Positions 46,599 through 55,678 of a stretch of DNA of 64,000 nucleotides are shown here, one piece after another (positions within the stretch are counted from its first letter, which is position 1; every line of letters begins with the position of its first letter). This DNA is from an uncultured Pelagibacteraceae bacterium (GTDB lineage: Bacteria; Pseudomonadota; Alphaproteobacteria; Pelagibacterales; Pelagibacteraceae), in the NCBI GenBank assembly GCA_902610115.1, contig CACLUK010000001.1, forward strand, positions 1-64,000, given 5' to 3'. The notes below the pieces were generated by a model. The model made no database searches. It saw only the letters and a list, made by a program, of their open reading frames with translations, and was not told the DNA's origin. A program made the translations under genes and the position numbers.

Positions 46599-48454
46599 TG
46601 TTTAAAGGAGATTTTATACAAAACCTTCCTAAAATATACGGTACCTACACTGGTGGCTTTATAGTGTTCATCATTTTGATGGCATTAGCTGAGCAAGCAG
46701 GTGTGTCAGCTAAAAACATCGGAGTGATGTTCGTGGCTTTCACGGTATTGATTTATGCCTTAATCGGTTATTTATCAAGAACCATTCAAGTAGATGCCTA
46801 CTATGTTGCAGGAAGACAAGTGCCAACCGTGTTTAACGGGATGGCAACAGCAGCTGACTGGATGTCAGGTGCATCATTCGTAGCTTTAGCGGGTGGAGTT
46901 TACTTTGGTGGCTATACTTATATGGCCTTCTTAGTAGGTTGGACAGGTGGATACGTGCTTGTTGCAACTCTAATGGCTCCGTACCTAAGAAAGTTTGGAT
47001 GTTACACAGTTCCTGATTTTATCGGAACACGATACGGTGGTAATGCAGTAAGAGCTGCAGCTGTATTCGTGCTTTTCATAGCATCATTTACTTACGTAAC
47101 AGCACAAATTAATGCTACGGGAACAATTGCTTCTAGAGCTCTTGGAATTCCGTTCGAAGCAGGTGTATGGGTAGGATTAATAAGTATCCTTATCTGTTCA
47201 ATGCTTGGTGGAATGAGAGCCGTAACTTGGACACAGGTTGCTCAGTACATTGTATTAATCATCGCATACTTAATACCAGTATTCTGGATTAGTTCTAACG
47301 TAGGTGGAGGAATTTTCCCTCACTTAATGTTGGGTGATGAGGTTGCAAGACTTGGCGAACTTGAACAACAATTTGGACTAGTTAAAAACAGCGCCGCAGA
47401 TATGAAAGCAGCTGGGGTACCAGGAGGATTGAAATACATCTCTGGAACTCACTCTGGAGTACCTGAAGGTGGAATGGCTGTCTGGAAATACTTATCGTTA
47501 GCGATTTGTATGATGGTGGGAACTGCATCATTACCTCATATCTTAATGAGATACTTTACAACTCCTACAGTAAGAGCAGCAAGAAAATCAGTAGCTTGGT
47601 CGCTATTCTTTATTTTCTTACTTTACTCTTCAGCGCCTATGTTAGCGACATTGTCTAAATTAGCATTGATGGATCCAAATCTACCAACTGGAATTATCGG
47701 AAAATCTATTTCTGAAGTTCAGTCGATAGAATGGGTACAAAGATGGTCTGAAGTTAAACAAGTATTTATCGCAGACTTTAATGGTGACGGAATACTTCAG
47801 TTGAACGAATGGTTCATGAGAGGTGACGTTGTAGTATTAGCTACTCCAGAAGTAGCGGGTCTACCGTTCGTAATCTCAGGACTAGTGTTTGCTGGTGGTA
47901 TGGCTGCTGCCATGTCAACTGCCGATGGATTAGTTTTAGCGATCTCAAATGCGTTATCACACGACATTTACTACAAGATCATAAATCCAAAAGCGGAGAC
48001 TTCAAAAAGACTGTTAGTTGCTCGTGTACTTCTAGTAATAATCGGAGCTGCTGGTGCTTACATAGCCTCTTTCAGGCTAACAAGTATCTTAGGTTCGGTT
48101 GCTTGGGCATTCGACTTTGCAATGTCAGGTTTATTCTTCCCGCTTGTACTTGGTGTATGGTGGAAGAGAGCTACTAGAGAAGGTGCAATCGCTGGTATCA
48201 TTGCAGGAATTGTGTCAGGAACAGTTTACTTAACGTGGGTGTTCCCTAAATTCTCAGTTCCTTTATGGGGCGGTGTAAATACTCCTTTCTTAGGTATTGA
48301 CCACTTAAGATTTGGTTTAATTGGAGCACCAATTTGTTTAGTTGTAATGGTGGTAGTCAGTTTAATGACTAAAGAACCAAGTCCAGCTACACAAAAATTA
48401 GTAGACGATACAAGAATACCGACAGGTAAGGCTATTCTTGGTAAGCAACACTAA
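46598..48454 (+). CDS. sodium:organic-acid symporter (ActP-like, VC_2705 subfamily)
   Basis: Large secondary transporter of the SSS family, 618 residues with about 13-14 spans. Family marks: YYVAGRQVPTVFNGMATAADWMSGASF in the first third, TVPDFIGTRYGGNAVR, and FAGGMAAAMSTADGLVLAISNALSHD. A cytoplasmic or periplasmic insert contains an EF-hand-like loop from Asp393 to Glu404. The gene is followed by a strong terminator. I infer acetate, propionate, pyruvate or lactate as substrate, supported by acs upstream. Its codons are richer in C at third position than neighbours. Confidence 0.93.
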   Translation: MFKGDFIQNLPKIYGTYTGGFIVFIILMALAEQAGVSAKNIGVMFVAFTVLIYALIGYLSRTIQVDAYYVAGRQVPTVFNGMATAADWMSGASFVALAGGVYFGGYTYMAFLVGWTGGYVLVATLMAPYLRKFGCYTVPDFIGTRYGGNAVRAAAVFVLFIASFTYVTAQINATGTIASRALGIPFEAGVWVGLISILICSMLGGMRAVTWTQVAQYIVLIIAYLIPVFWISSNVGGGIFPHLMLGDEVARLGELEQQFGLVKNSAADMKAAGVPGGLKYISGTHSGVPEGGMAVWKYLSLAICMMVGTASLPHILMRYFTTPTVRAARKSVAWSLFFIFLLYSSAPMLATLSKLALMDPNLPTGIIGKSISEVQSIEWVQRWSEVKQVFIADFNGDGILQLNEWFMRGDVVVLATPEVAGLPFVISGLVFAGGMAAAMSTADGLVLAISNALSHDIYYKIINPKAETSKRLLVARVLLVIIGAAGAYIASFRLTSILGSVAWAFDFAMSGLFFPLVLGVWWKRATREGAIAGIIAGIVSGTVYLTWVFPKFSVPLWGGVNTPFLGIDHLRFGLIGAPICLVVMVVVSLMTKEPSPATQKLVDDTRIPTGKAILGKQH

Positions 48455-48473
48455 TTAACAATTATTTAAAATT

Positions 48474-48505
48474 AAAAGGGGCGATTTATTCGCCCCTTTT
48501 TTTTT
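48474..48505 (+). terminator. rho-independent terminator after the symporter operon
   Basis: AAAAGGGGCGA (48474-48484) pairs exactly with TCGCCCCTTTT (48490-48500) around a five-base loop, with four more stem As opposite Ts, then five further Ts to 48505. It lies 20 bases after the symporter stop. This is one of the few clear intrinsic terminators in the window. Confidence 0.93.
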
Positions 48506-48530
48506 ACCTAAATCATGGTAATTTAGAAAT

Positions 48531-48866
48531 ATGATACCAACATGGGCAATAGTTTTAGATTATATATTAGGCACCATTATGTGGACTCTGATCGGCCGCG
48601 CTTTTATGAATATTTTTCAAAGGGAAGACTCAACTTTTTTTTTCATGAGAGTCTTTGTAAAATATACAAACCCAATTATTAATTTATTTAAGTTTATAAC
48701 TCCTAGTTTTCTTTTTGGGCCATTTATAGCCCTATATGTAGCTTGGTTCTTCTATCTCTTCAGGTTCTACGCAATGCCATACATACTTGGATATGATGTG
48801 TGGGGGATGCTTGCTTTTCCATTAGAAAGCGATTTTTCAAGACAATTATATCAACTGTTTAATTAA
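48531..48866 (+). CDS. small membrane protein of unknown function (111 aa)
   Basis: Protein with two or three hydrophobic spans: an N-terminal one (about residues 5-22) and a later pair inside TPSFLFGPFIALYVAWFFYLF. The layout of a soluble NPIINLFKFITP turn before the second span recalls YggT-family proteins, but the identity is too weak to assign. It lies downstream of a terminator and before rpe, where a promoter is visible. Confidence 0.6.
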   Translation: MIPTWAIVLDYILGTIMWTLIGRAFMNIFQREDSTFFFMRVFVKYTNPIINLFKFITPSFLFGPFIALYVAWFFYLFRFYAMPYILGYDVWGMLAFPLESDFSRQLYQLFN

Positions 48867-48875
48867 GCTAATTTT

Positions 48876-48903
48876 TTGACAAAGTTTAGTATTAAAATAT
48901 AAG
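48876..48903 (+). promoter_or_regulatory. sigma70-like promoter directly before rpe
   Basis: TTGACA (48876-48881) and TATAAG (48898-48903) are separated by 16 bp, close to a consensus sigma70 promoter. The -10 element ends 6 bp before the rpe ATG at 48910, so transcription would start at or next to the start codon. This suggests a leaderless mRNA. No Shine-Dalgarno sequence is present. Confidence 0.55.
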
Positions 48904-48909
48904 TAAAGA

Positions 48910-49572
48910 ATGACTGACACTATCAAAATTTCACCGTCTATATTATCTGCAGATTTTAGTAAATTAGGTAGTGAAGTGATTTCGCTGGAAAAAGCTGGTG
49001 CAGATTACATTCACATTGATGTTATGGATGGGCATTTTGTTCCAAATTTAACTATAGGCCCTGAAGTAATAAAAAAACTTAGACCTCTTACAAAAAAAAT
49101 ATTTGATGTACACTTAATGATATCACCAGTAGATAATTTTATTAAAGATTTTGCTAATGCTGGGGCTGATATTATTACTTTTCACCCAGAAGCAACTAAA
49201 GATACAGCGAAAACGATTGATCTTATTAAAAAAGAGGGAAAAAAAGTAGGAATTTCACTTAAGCCAAATTCTAAAATAGATTTAGTGGAAGAATATTTAG
49301 ATGATATTGATTTAGTTTTAATAATGAGTGTGGAACCAGGATTTGGTGGCCAAAAATTTATGCCTGAAGTTTTAGAAAAAACTAAGCGACTAAAAGAAAT
49401 TATTAATAATAAAAAATTAGATGTTGATATAGAAATTGACGGAGGCATTAATTTCGAAAATTGTAAATTAGCTAAACAGGCTGGGGCTAATATTCTTGTT
49501 TCAGGATCAACAATCTTCAGAGAAAATAAAGGTGATCTCAAAAAAAATATAGAAATTCTTAGAAAAAATTGA
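48910..49572 (+). CDS. rpe: ribulose-phosphate 3-epimerase
   Basis: TIM-barrel epimerase (220 residues) interconverting ribulose 5-phosphate and xylulose 5-phosphate. KISPSILSADFSKLG, the metal-binding YIHIDVMDGHFVPNLTIGP with His and Asp, VHLMISPVDNF, and MSVEPGFGGQKF plus EIDGGINFENC near the C-terminus are all intact. It is followed after 3 bp by the heparinase-like gene. Confidence 0.97.
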   Translation: MTDTIKISPSILSADFSKLGSEVISLEKAGADYIHIDVMDGHFVPNLTIGPEVIKKLRPLTKKIFDVHLMISPVDNFIKDFANAGADIITFHPEATKDTAKTIDLIKKEGKKVGISLKPNSKIDLVEEYLDDIDLVLIMSVEPGFGGQKFMPEVLEKTKRLKEIINNKKLDVDIEIDGGINFENCKLAKQAGANILVSGSTIFRENKGDLKKNIEILRKN

Positions 49573-49575
49573 TTA

Positions 49576-51219
49576 ATGTTTGGCTTTAAAAGTGCCTATC
49601 TTTATTTAGTTGCTATCAATATAACTTTTATAAAATTTTTAAAAAAAATTTATTTCTTATCTAAACATTATAATAACTCTTTAATATCAAAAGTGCCTGC
49701 TCAGGTATATTTTAACCCAAATCCCTTTTTACTTTCTATAATTTCACCGTACAGAAAGAAAACTTTTAAGATAAATGAAATTAACCCTAATAACTTTTGG
49801 ATTGAAGATAAAAATAAAGATATGGTCTACCATCACAATTTTTTATGGCTTAGTCTAATTGATAGAAAAATAGATGGTAAAAATATTCAGAGAATTATTT
49901 ACGTCTGGATGCTTAAATATTCAAATTTTAAAAAAAAAATCTGGGAGACTTCAACACTTAGTAAAAGGATTATAAGTTGGATACTTAATATAGATACAAT
50001 TATACATAATGGGACATTTGAATTTAAAAAAAATTTTTTTCAGAGTGTCATACTTCAATGCAATCATTTAAAAAAAAATGTAAAATTTGAAAAAAATCCA
50101 CAAAAAAAAATAGAAATTCTAACTGCTTTAATTTTATCAGGTATAGTTTTTAAAGAGTATGAAAATAATTATAATACGGCAATAAAGGAACTTGAAAAAT
50201 TTATAATATCTAATTTTGATGAAAACGGTTATCCATTAACTAGAAACCCAAATGATTTGATTTTTTTTACTAAATACCTTCTATTGTGCTATGAAAATAT
50301 AAAAGATGCACAACAATATCTACCAGATTTCCTTGAAAATATAATTAAGCAAAATTTAAAATGTATAAAATTCTTTAAGACACCAGGAGAACAAATGCCT
50401 CTTTTTAACGGTGCTACTGAAAGTAATCTCAGTAATTTTAATAAGTATTTAGAAAATATCAAAATTAATAAAACTGAGAAAAATAATAAAATTGGTGGAA
50501 TATTTTGCGCAAAATCAAAAAATCAAGTATTATATTTTGACGTTGGATCGCCTCCAAGCAAACACTTTTCAAAAAATTATCAGTCTGGGCCTCTTTCTTT
50601 TGAATATTTTTTAGATGGAATTAAAATAATCACAAACTGTGGTTTTGGAAAGGATATTTCACCTAAAGTAGAACTTATTAGTAGACTTACTGCAAGTCAA
50701 TCGACGATGACAATAAATGACACGAGTATTACAAAATTTGAGAGAAATATGCTTATCAATAACGTTTTTGGAAATTCTATCAAAAATACTTTTAAAGTAT
50801 CTGATTTTAAAGTTAAAGATGAAAATAATCTTACTGGCTGTTCTATTACACATAATGGGTATGAAAAAAACTTTAGTTGTATTCATAAAAGGGAGATTTA
50901 TTTAGACCATGAAAATATTAAAATCAAAGGAGTGGACCATATCTTAAAGAAAAGTGATGGGATCCCAATAAGATACGTGTTCAGATTTCATTTAAATCCA
51001 CAACTCAAAGCAGTAAAAACTATGAGCGGAAATAGTGCGCTAATTCAAATTTCCAAGAATAAGTCATTAATTTTTACAATTAAAGAAGAGAATATTGAAA
51101 TAGAGAAAAGCATTTATTTAGCGGGGAAAAAAATATTAGATAATGCTTGTTTAACAATTTCTGGTAATCTAGTTAATAAAGATAAATCTTTTAGTTGGGA
51201 AATTAAAAAGAAAATATAG
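49576..51219 (+). CDS. heparinase II/III-like protein
   Basis: Protein of 547 residues. The first half is alpha-helical (an (alpha/alpha) barrel-like domain with the WILNIDTIIHN segment and LTALILSGIVFKEYENNYN), and the second half is beta-rich, with FDVGSPPSKHFSKNYQSGPLSFEYF and TASQSTMTINDTS typical of the heparinase II/III family (Pfam Hepar_II_III). Such proteins act as polysaccharide lyases elsewhere, but the alphaproteobacterial copy between a translation gene and purH has an unknown substrate. The gene is 3 bp after rpe and 2 bp before purH. Confidence 0.82.
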   Translation: MFGFKSAYLYLVAINITFIKFLKKIYFLSKHYNNSLISKVPAQVYFNPNPFLLSIISPYRKKTFKINEINPNNFWIEDKNKDMVYHHNFLWLSLIDRKIDGKNIQRIIYVWMLKYSNFKKKIWETSTLSKRIISWILNIDTIIHNGTFEFKKNFFQSVILQCNHLKKNVKFEKNPQKKIEILTALILSGIVFKEYENNYNTAIKELEKFIISNFDENGYPLTRNPNDLIFFTKYLLLCYENIKDAQQYLPDFLENIIKQNLKCIKFFKTPGEQMPLFNGATESNLSNFNKYLENIKINKTEKNNKIGGIFCAKSKNQVLYFDVGSPPSKHFSKNYQSGPLSFEYFLDGIKIITNCGFGKDISPKVELISRLTASQSTMTINDTSITKFERNMLINNVFGNSIKNTFKVSDFKVKDENNLTGCSITHNGYEKNFSCIHKREIYLDHENIKIKGVDHILKKSDGIPIRYVFRFHLNPQLKAVKTMSGNSALIQISKNKSLIFTIKEENIEIEKSIYLAGKKILDNACLTISGNLVNKDKSFSWEIKKKI

Positions 51220-51221
51220 CA

Positions 51222-52772
51222 ATGAACTTAAAAATTAAAAATGCTTTAGTATCTGTGTCTGATAAAGAAAATTTAATTTCTTTACTAAAAACTCTTAAAA
51301 AATTTAATATTAAGATTATAAGCTCTGGCGGGACGTTTAAAACTATAAAAAAACTTGGCTACGATTGTACTGAGTTATCTAAATATACTGGCTTTAAAGA
51401 AATGCTAGGTGGAAGAGTAAAAACACTTCATCCTAAAATACATGCAGGCATTTTGCATGATAGGCAAAATAAAACTCACAAGCATCAAATGTCTAAACAG
51501 AAGTTTCCTCCGATAGATTTAATTGTAGTAAATTTTTATCCTTTTCAAAAAGTGGTAATGGGATCTAAAAACTCAAAAAACATAATTGAAAATATAGATA
51601 TTGGGGGACCAACAATGGTTCGAGCAGCTGCCAAAAATTTTAAAAATGTTACAATTATAACAAACAAAGATGATTATAGGACTCTGATAAAAGAGTTAGA
51701 GCTAAATAGAGGCGGAACAAGCATTAAATTTAGAGAATTTATGTCATCAAAAGCTTTTGGGTTAACAGCATACTACGATGCAATGATAGCAAACTGGTTT
51801 AATAATAAACTTAATATTCAATTTCCTGATAGAAAAACAATATTTGGAAGGAAGCTAACTAATCTAAGATATGGTGAAAATCCCCATCAAGAAAGTTCAA
51901 TTTATATAAATGATTACGATGATAAACGACTTGGTTTTGAAAAAATACACGGAAAGGAATTAAGCTATAATAACTATAATGATTTATTTGCTGGGTTGGA
52001 CATTTTACAATCATTAAAAGGTAAAGCTGCCACAGTAGTAATAAAACATGCCAACCCTTGTGGTATATCAACAAATAAAAAACCTCTGAATAGTTTTAAG
52101 AATGCCTACGCATGTGATCCAATAAGTGCATTTGGAGGTGTAATAGCTTGTAACTATAAAATGACTAAAGCAGTCGCTAACGAGATAACAAAAAATTTTC
52201 TTGAAGTAATTTTATCTAAAGGTTTTGATAAAGAATCGCTTAAAATTTTGAAAAGGAAAAAAAATTTAAGAATTATTGATATCTCCCAGTTTAAATATAA
52301 AGAACATGCTGTTATAAAATCTTTTGACGGTTCTTTTTTAATTCAAAATAAAAATAAAAAATTTGTAAAAAAAAAAGAATTTAAATGTGTAACAAAATTA
52401 AAACCAAGTAAAAAGGAGCTAAACGAAATAGCATTTGCATTTAATATTTGTAAATATGTGAAATCTAATGCAATAGTATTATGTAGTAATTATTCTACAA
52501 TTGGAATAGGTGGCGGACAACCAAGTAGGGTAGATAGCTGTAAGATTGCAATTCAAAAAGCTAAAAAATTTCAATTGAATAAGATTTCTAATGCAATAGC
52601 AGCTTCAGACGCTTTTTTTCCATTTGTTGATGGATTAAAGTTATTAGTTAACGCTGGTATCAAAACTGTGATTCAACCTGGAGGCTCTGTAAGAGATAAA
52701 GAAATTATTAATTATGCCAACAAAGCAAAAATTAAAATGTTATTTACTGGTACACGACATTTCTATCATTAA
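51222..52772 (+). CDS. purH: bifunctional AICAR transformylase/IMP cyclohydrolase
   Basis: Last two steps of IMP synthesis, 516 residues. The MGS-like N-terminal domain has ALVSVSDKENLI, SSGGTFKTIKKLG and GGRVKTLHPKIHAGIL, and the C-terminal transformylase has NLRYGENPHQESSIY, the KHANPCGI catalytic Lys-His, and the YACDPISAFGGVIACN segment. IQPGGSVRDKEII and TGTRHFYH close the protein. The stop abuts the stop of phhB on the opposite strand with no gap. Confidence 0.97.
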   Translation: MNLKIKNALVSVSDKENLISLLKTLKKFNIKIISSGGTFKTIKKLGYDCTELSKYTGFKEMLGGRVKTLHPKIHAGILHDRQNKTHKHQMSKQKFPPIDLIVVNFYPFQKVVMGSKNSKNIIENIDIGGPTMVRAAAKNFKNVTIITNKDDYRTLIKELELNRGGTSIKFREFMSSKAFGLTAYYDAMIANWFNNKLNIQFPDRKTIFGRKLTNLRYGENPHQESSIYINDYDDKRLGFEKIHGKELSYNNYNDLFAGLDILQSLKGKAATVVIKHANPCGISTNKKPLNSFKNAYACDPISAFGGVIACNYKMTKAVANEITKNFLEVILSKGFDKESLKILKRKKNLRIIDISQFKYKEHAVIKSFDGSFLIQNKNKKFVKKKEFKCVTKLKPSKKELNEIAFAFNICKYVKSNAIVLCSNYSTIGIGGGQPSRVDSCKIAIQKAKKFQLNKISNAIAASDAFFPFVDGLKLLVNAGIKTVIQPGGSVRDKEIINYANKAKIKMLFTGTRHFYH

Positions 52773-53108
52773 TTAAATTTGATCTATTTTTGCTGCTAGA
52801 ACAAAATCACTTTCTGCCAAACCTTTTATCGCGTGTGTGAAAATTTTTATGTTGCAATAACCCCATCCAAAATTTATATCGGGATGATGATTTTCATTTT
52901 CAGCTATTTGGCCAACTTTATTAATAAAATTTTGACTTTCTTTAAAATTTTTAAATTTAAAATCTTTTGTTAGATAATAGCTTTTGTCATCATTACTTTT
53001 TACATCCCACCCGTCAACTTTTTTCAAGTAATTATGAATTTCACTCTTATCAAAAGGAGGGATATTTCCCTCACAAGGAACACATTTTTTATTTGCTAAA
53101 TCACTCAT
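52773..53108 (-). CDS. phhB: pterin-4a-carbinolamine dehydratase
   Basis: Small protein of 111 residues that recycles tetrahydrobiopterin or assists another pterin enzyme (DCoH family). The catalytic region NHHPDINFGWGYCNIKIFTHAIKGL has the conserved His-His and the Thr-His pair, followed by ESDFVLAAKID. I start it at ATG 53108; a longer frame continuing upstream to 53159 is only the tRNA-Gly sequence. The start lies 6 nt after the encoded CCA of that tRNA, with no Shine-Dalgarno sequence. A phenylalanine hydroxylase gene is not nearby. Confidence 0.9.
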   Translation of the reverse strand: MSDLANKKCVPCEGNIPPFDKSEIHNYLKKVDGWDVKSNDDKSYYLTKDFKFKNFKESQNFINKVGQIAENENHHPDINFGWGYCNIKIFTHAIKGLAESDFVLAAKIDQI

Positions 53109-53114
53109 TTTTTC

Positions 53115-53189
53115 TGGAGCGGGCAAAGGGACTTGAACCCTCGACCTTCTCGTTGGCAACGAGACGCTCTACCACTGAGCTATGCCCGC
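53115..53189 (-). tRNA. tRNA-Gly (anticodon GCC)
   Basis: Complete cloverleaf read on the minus strand. The acceptor stem GCGGGCA (53189-53183) pairs with TGCCCGC (53125-53119), the D arm is GCTC/GAGC, the anticodon arm is TCTCG-TTGCCAA-CGAGA with anticodon GCC, and the T arm is GAGGG-TTCAAGT-CCCTT. The discriminator base is T at 53118 and CCA is encoded at 53117-53115. A promoter lies upstream and phhB begins 6 nt downstream. Confidence 0.97.
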
Positions 53190-53201
53190 AATATTACTTA
53201 A

Positions 53202-53231
53202 ATTATAGTATACCGCATCTAGAACGGTCAA
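53202..53231 (-). promoter_or_regulatory. sigma70 promoter of tRNA-Gly
   Basis: On the minus strand TTGACC (53231-53226) and TATAAT (53207-53202) are separated by 18 bp, near consensus. The -10 box ends 12 bp before the tRNA, so the transcript starts a few bases ahead of it. This is one of the strongest promoter matches in the window. Confidence 0.7.
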
Positions 53232-53282
53232 CCATTATAAAATGTCGCTATCGATAAAATAGTTTTTTTATTATAATAAATT

Positions 53283-53900
53283 ATGAAAAGTTTTCCTGAA
53301 ATAGTTCCAATTTTTCCATTAAGTGGTGTTATCTACTTTCCCAAGACAAATCTTCCTTTAAATATATTTGAACAAAGATATTTGGACCTTGTAACCGACT
53401 GTTACAATAATAATAAATTAATGGGTATGGTGCAGTCACAAAAAGATAGTAAAGATGTTTATAGCGTTGGATGCTTAGGAAAAATTAGTGATTTTCAAGA
53501 AAGCAAAGATGGAAGAATTTTAATAAATTTGACTGGTATTACAAGATTTAAAATCTTAAAAGAAGTAGAGAATAAAAAAAGATATAGAGAATTTAAAGTT
53601 GATTATAAAAAATTTGAGTCAGACCTTCAAAATGTGATCATGAATGAAAATACTGAAAGTTTGATGGATAAAGCAAAAATTTTTTTTAAAAAAAATGGAT
53701 TGTTACTAAACTGGCGTGAGTTTGAAAAGTTAGATGAGATCCAAAAAATAAATACTTTGTCAATGATATCCCCTGTTACAAATGAGGAAAAACAAAAACT
53801 TTTGGAGTCTTTAACTTTTAAAGATAAAATTGAAACTTTAGAGAATATTATTAGTTTTTATTTACACGAAGTAAATTTTAACAATCAAACTGTTCAATGA
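53283..53900 (+). CDS. LON substrate-binding domain protein
   Basis: Protein of 205 residues holding only the N-terminal LON (PUA-like) domain: VPIFPLSGVIYFPKTNLPLNIFEQRY at the start, MGMVQSQKD, GCLGKISDFQESKDGRI and LTGITRFKI. It lacks the AAA ATPase and protease domains of Lon itself, as is usual for this alphaproteobacterial family. It may act as an adaptor or substrate-binding factor; the role is unknown. It faces away from the tRNA and its end lies 4 bp from the end of rho. Confidence 0.9.
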   Translation: MKSFPEIVPIFPLSGVIYFPKTNLPLNIFEQRYLDLVTDCYNNNKLMGMVQSQKDSKDVYSVGCLGKISDFQESKDGRILINLTGITRFKILKEVENKKRYREFKVDYKKFESDLQNVIMNENTESLMDKAKIFFKKNGLLLNWREFEKLDEIQKINTLSMISPVTNEEKQKLLESLTFKDKIETLENIISFYLHEVNFNNQTVQ

Positions 53901-53904
53901 TTTT

Positions 53905-55179
53905 TTAATTTGCAGATTTATTCATTGAATCGAAAAAATCAGAGTTGTTTTTTGTATTCTTAAGTTTAGAAATTAAAAACTCTATTCCATCCATTGTTCC
54001 CATAGGGCTTATTATCCTTCTTAAAACATTCATTTTGGAAAGCTCGTCTTTTGCGAATAACAGCTCTTCTCTTCTTGTACCTGACCTTGTTATATCCAAA
54101 GCTGGGTAAATTCTTTTATCGGCAACTTTTCTATCAAGAATTAATTCTGAATTTCCTGTTCCCTTAAATTCCTCAAATATTACTTCGTCCATTCGACTGC
54201 CTGTATCGATAAGAGCAGTTGAAATGATTGTTAATGATCCACCTTCTTCCACATTTCTAGCTGCTCCGAAAAATCTTTTTGGTCTTTGAAGTGCGTTTGC
54301 GTCTACTCCACCAGTTAGCACTTTACCAGAACTTGGAATAACTGCATTATAAGCTCTGCCTAGCCGAGTTATAGAATCTAATAGTATCACAACATCTTTT
54401 TTATGTTCTACTAGCCTTTTTGCTTTTTCGATAACCATTTCTGCTACAGCGACGTGTCTAGATGCAGGCTCATCAAATGTTGATGCTACGACTTCTCCTT
54501 TAACTGATCTTTGCATATCAGTAACTTCTTCTGGTCTTTCATCAATTAATAAGACCATAAGGTAGCATTCCGGGTGATTTGCTGTAATAGATTGAGCAAT
54601 GTTTTGAAGAATTATAGTTTTTCCAGCTCTTGGAGGCGATACTATTAACGATCTTTGTCCTTTTCCAATTGGACTTACTAAATCAATAAGTCTGGCAGTA
54701 TTATCAGGTTTTTTTTCAATTTTAGTAGTCTCTACCTCTAATTTTATTCTTTGATTTGGGTATAAAGGCGTTAAATTATCAAAAGCAATTTTATTTTTTC
54801 CTTTCTCTGACTCATCAAAATTAATTTTATTAACTTTTAGTAAGGCGAAGTATCTTTCTGCATCTTTCGGTCCTCTGATTTCTCCTTCTACGGAATCGCC
54901 CGTTCTTAATCCAAATCTTCTTATCTGGCTGGGACTAACATAAATATCGTCGGGACCGGGAAGATAGTTTGACTCGATTGCTCTTAAGAAACCAAATCCA
55001 TCCTGTAGAACTTCTAGAACTCCAGTTGCAGTGATTTGTTCATTCTTTTCAGCTAATTTCTTTAAAATGGCAAAAAGTATTTCTTGTTTTCTTAAAGTGC
55101 TAGGATTCTCAATACCTAACTTTTCAGCTTCAATAATAAGCTCTGCTGGGTTTTTTTGCTTAAGTTCTTGTAAGTTCAT
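53905..55179 (-). CDS. rho: transcription termination factor Rho
   Basis: Hexameric RNA helicase (424 residues). The N-terminal helix bundle ([18 protein letters not shown]), the RNA-binding cold-shock-like domain ([16 protein letters not shown] and the [13 protein letters not shown] segment), the ATPase P-loop [16 protein letters not shown] (about residues 181-196), the Walker [14 protein letters not shown], the Q loop and the [15 protein letters not shown]-loop region are all present. Given the scarcity of intrinsic terminators in the window, much termination here is probably Rho-dependent. In alphaproteobacteria rho often sits close to the origin, as here. Confidence 0.98.
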   Translation of the reverse strand: MNLQELKQKNPAELIIEAEKLGIENPSTLRKQEILFAILKKLAEKNEQITATGVLEVLQDGFGFLRAIESNYLPGPDDIYVSPSQIRRFGLRTGDSVEGEIRGPKDAERYFALLKVNKINFDESEKGKNKIAFDNLTPLYPNQRIKLEVETTKIEKKPDNTARLIDLVSPIGKGQRSLIVSPPRAGKTIILQNIAQSITANHPECYLMVLLIDERPEEVTDMQRSVKGEVVASTFDEPASRHVAVAEMVIEKAKRLVEHKKDVVILLDSITRLGRAYNAVIPSSGKVLTGGVDANALQRPKRFFGAARNVEEGGSLTIISTALIDTGSRMDEVIFEEFKGTGNSELILDRKVADKRIYPALDITRSGTRREELLFAKDELSKMNVLRRIISPMGTMDGIEFLISKLKNTKNNSDFFDSMNKSAN

Positions 55180-55245
55180 GTGATTATTTAAAAAAAAGGA
55201 AAGTGATTTAAATATATGTCTTTTTTCAAAAATTTCAACCCCTAA

Positions 55246-55677
55246 TTACAAGGGTTTAAATATAACTACAAATATTACTAATATAAGAATTATAGTTGGA
55301 ATTTCGTTATATACTCTGAAAAATCTTGATGTTTTTTGATTATTATTCATAGAAAAATCCCTAAGGTATTTACCTAAAGTAAAATGATAATAACTCAGAA
55401 TTATGACTGCGGCTGTTTTGATTTGCATCCATAGTTCCAAAAAAATCGAAAAACCTAAGTTATGAATTAGCAATATCCCAAACAACCATGAAAGCAACAT
55501 TGCAGGCATCATTATATAATTATAAAGCTTCTTCTCCATGACTTTGAAAATTTCTCTTTGAGAGTCATGATGTGCCTCCGAATGGTATACAAATATTCTT
55601 GGTAAATATAAAAGTCCTGCCATCCAAGAAATAACTGCAATTAGATGAAGTGATTTAAATAGTAAGTATAGATTCAT
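55246..55677 (-). CDS. hemJ: protoporphyrinogen oxidase HemJ
   Basis: Membrane protein of 143 residues with four spans, the HemJ (UPF0093) enzyme that oxidises protoporphyrinogen IX. The LFKSLHLIAVISWMAGLLYLPRIFVYH opening (conserved His and Arg) and the KTAAVIILSYYHFTLGKYLRDF segment are diagnostic. It lies 1 bp after hemH in the order hemE-hemH-hemJ. No hemG or hemY is present, so this is likely the oxidase used. Confidence 0.93.
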   Translation of the reverse strand: MNLYLLFKSLHLIAVISWMAGLLYLPRIFVYHSEAHHDSQREIFKVMEKKLYNYIMMPAMLLSWLFGILLIHNLGFSIFLELWMQIKTAAVIILSYYHFTLGKYLRDFSMNNNQKTSRFFRVYNEIPTIILILVIFVVIFKPL

Positions 55678-55678
55678 A

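Noticed and set aside
53109..53159. Upstream extension of phhB in frame
   Set aside because: These codons are the tRNA-Gly sequence. The ATG at 53108 fits the family N-terminus.
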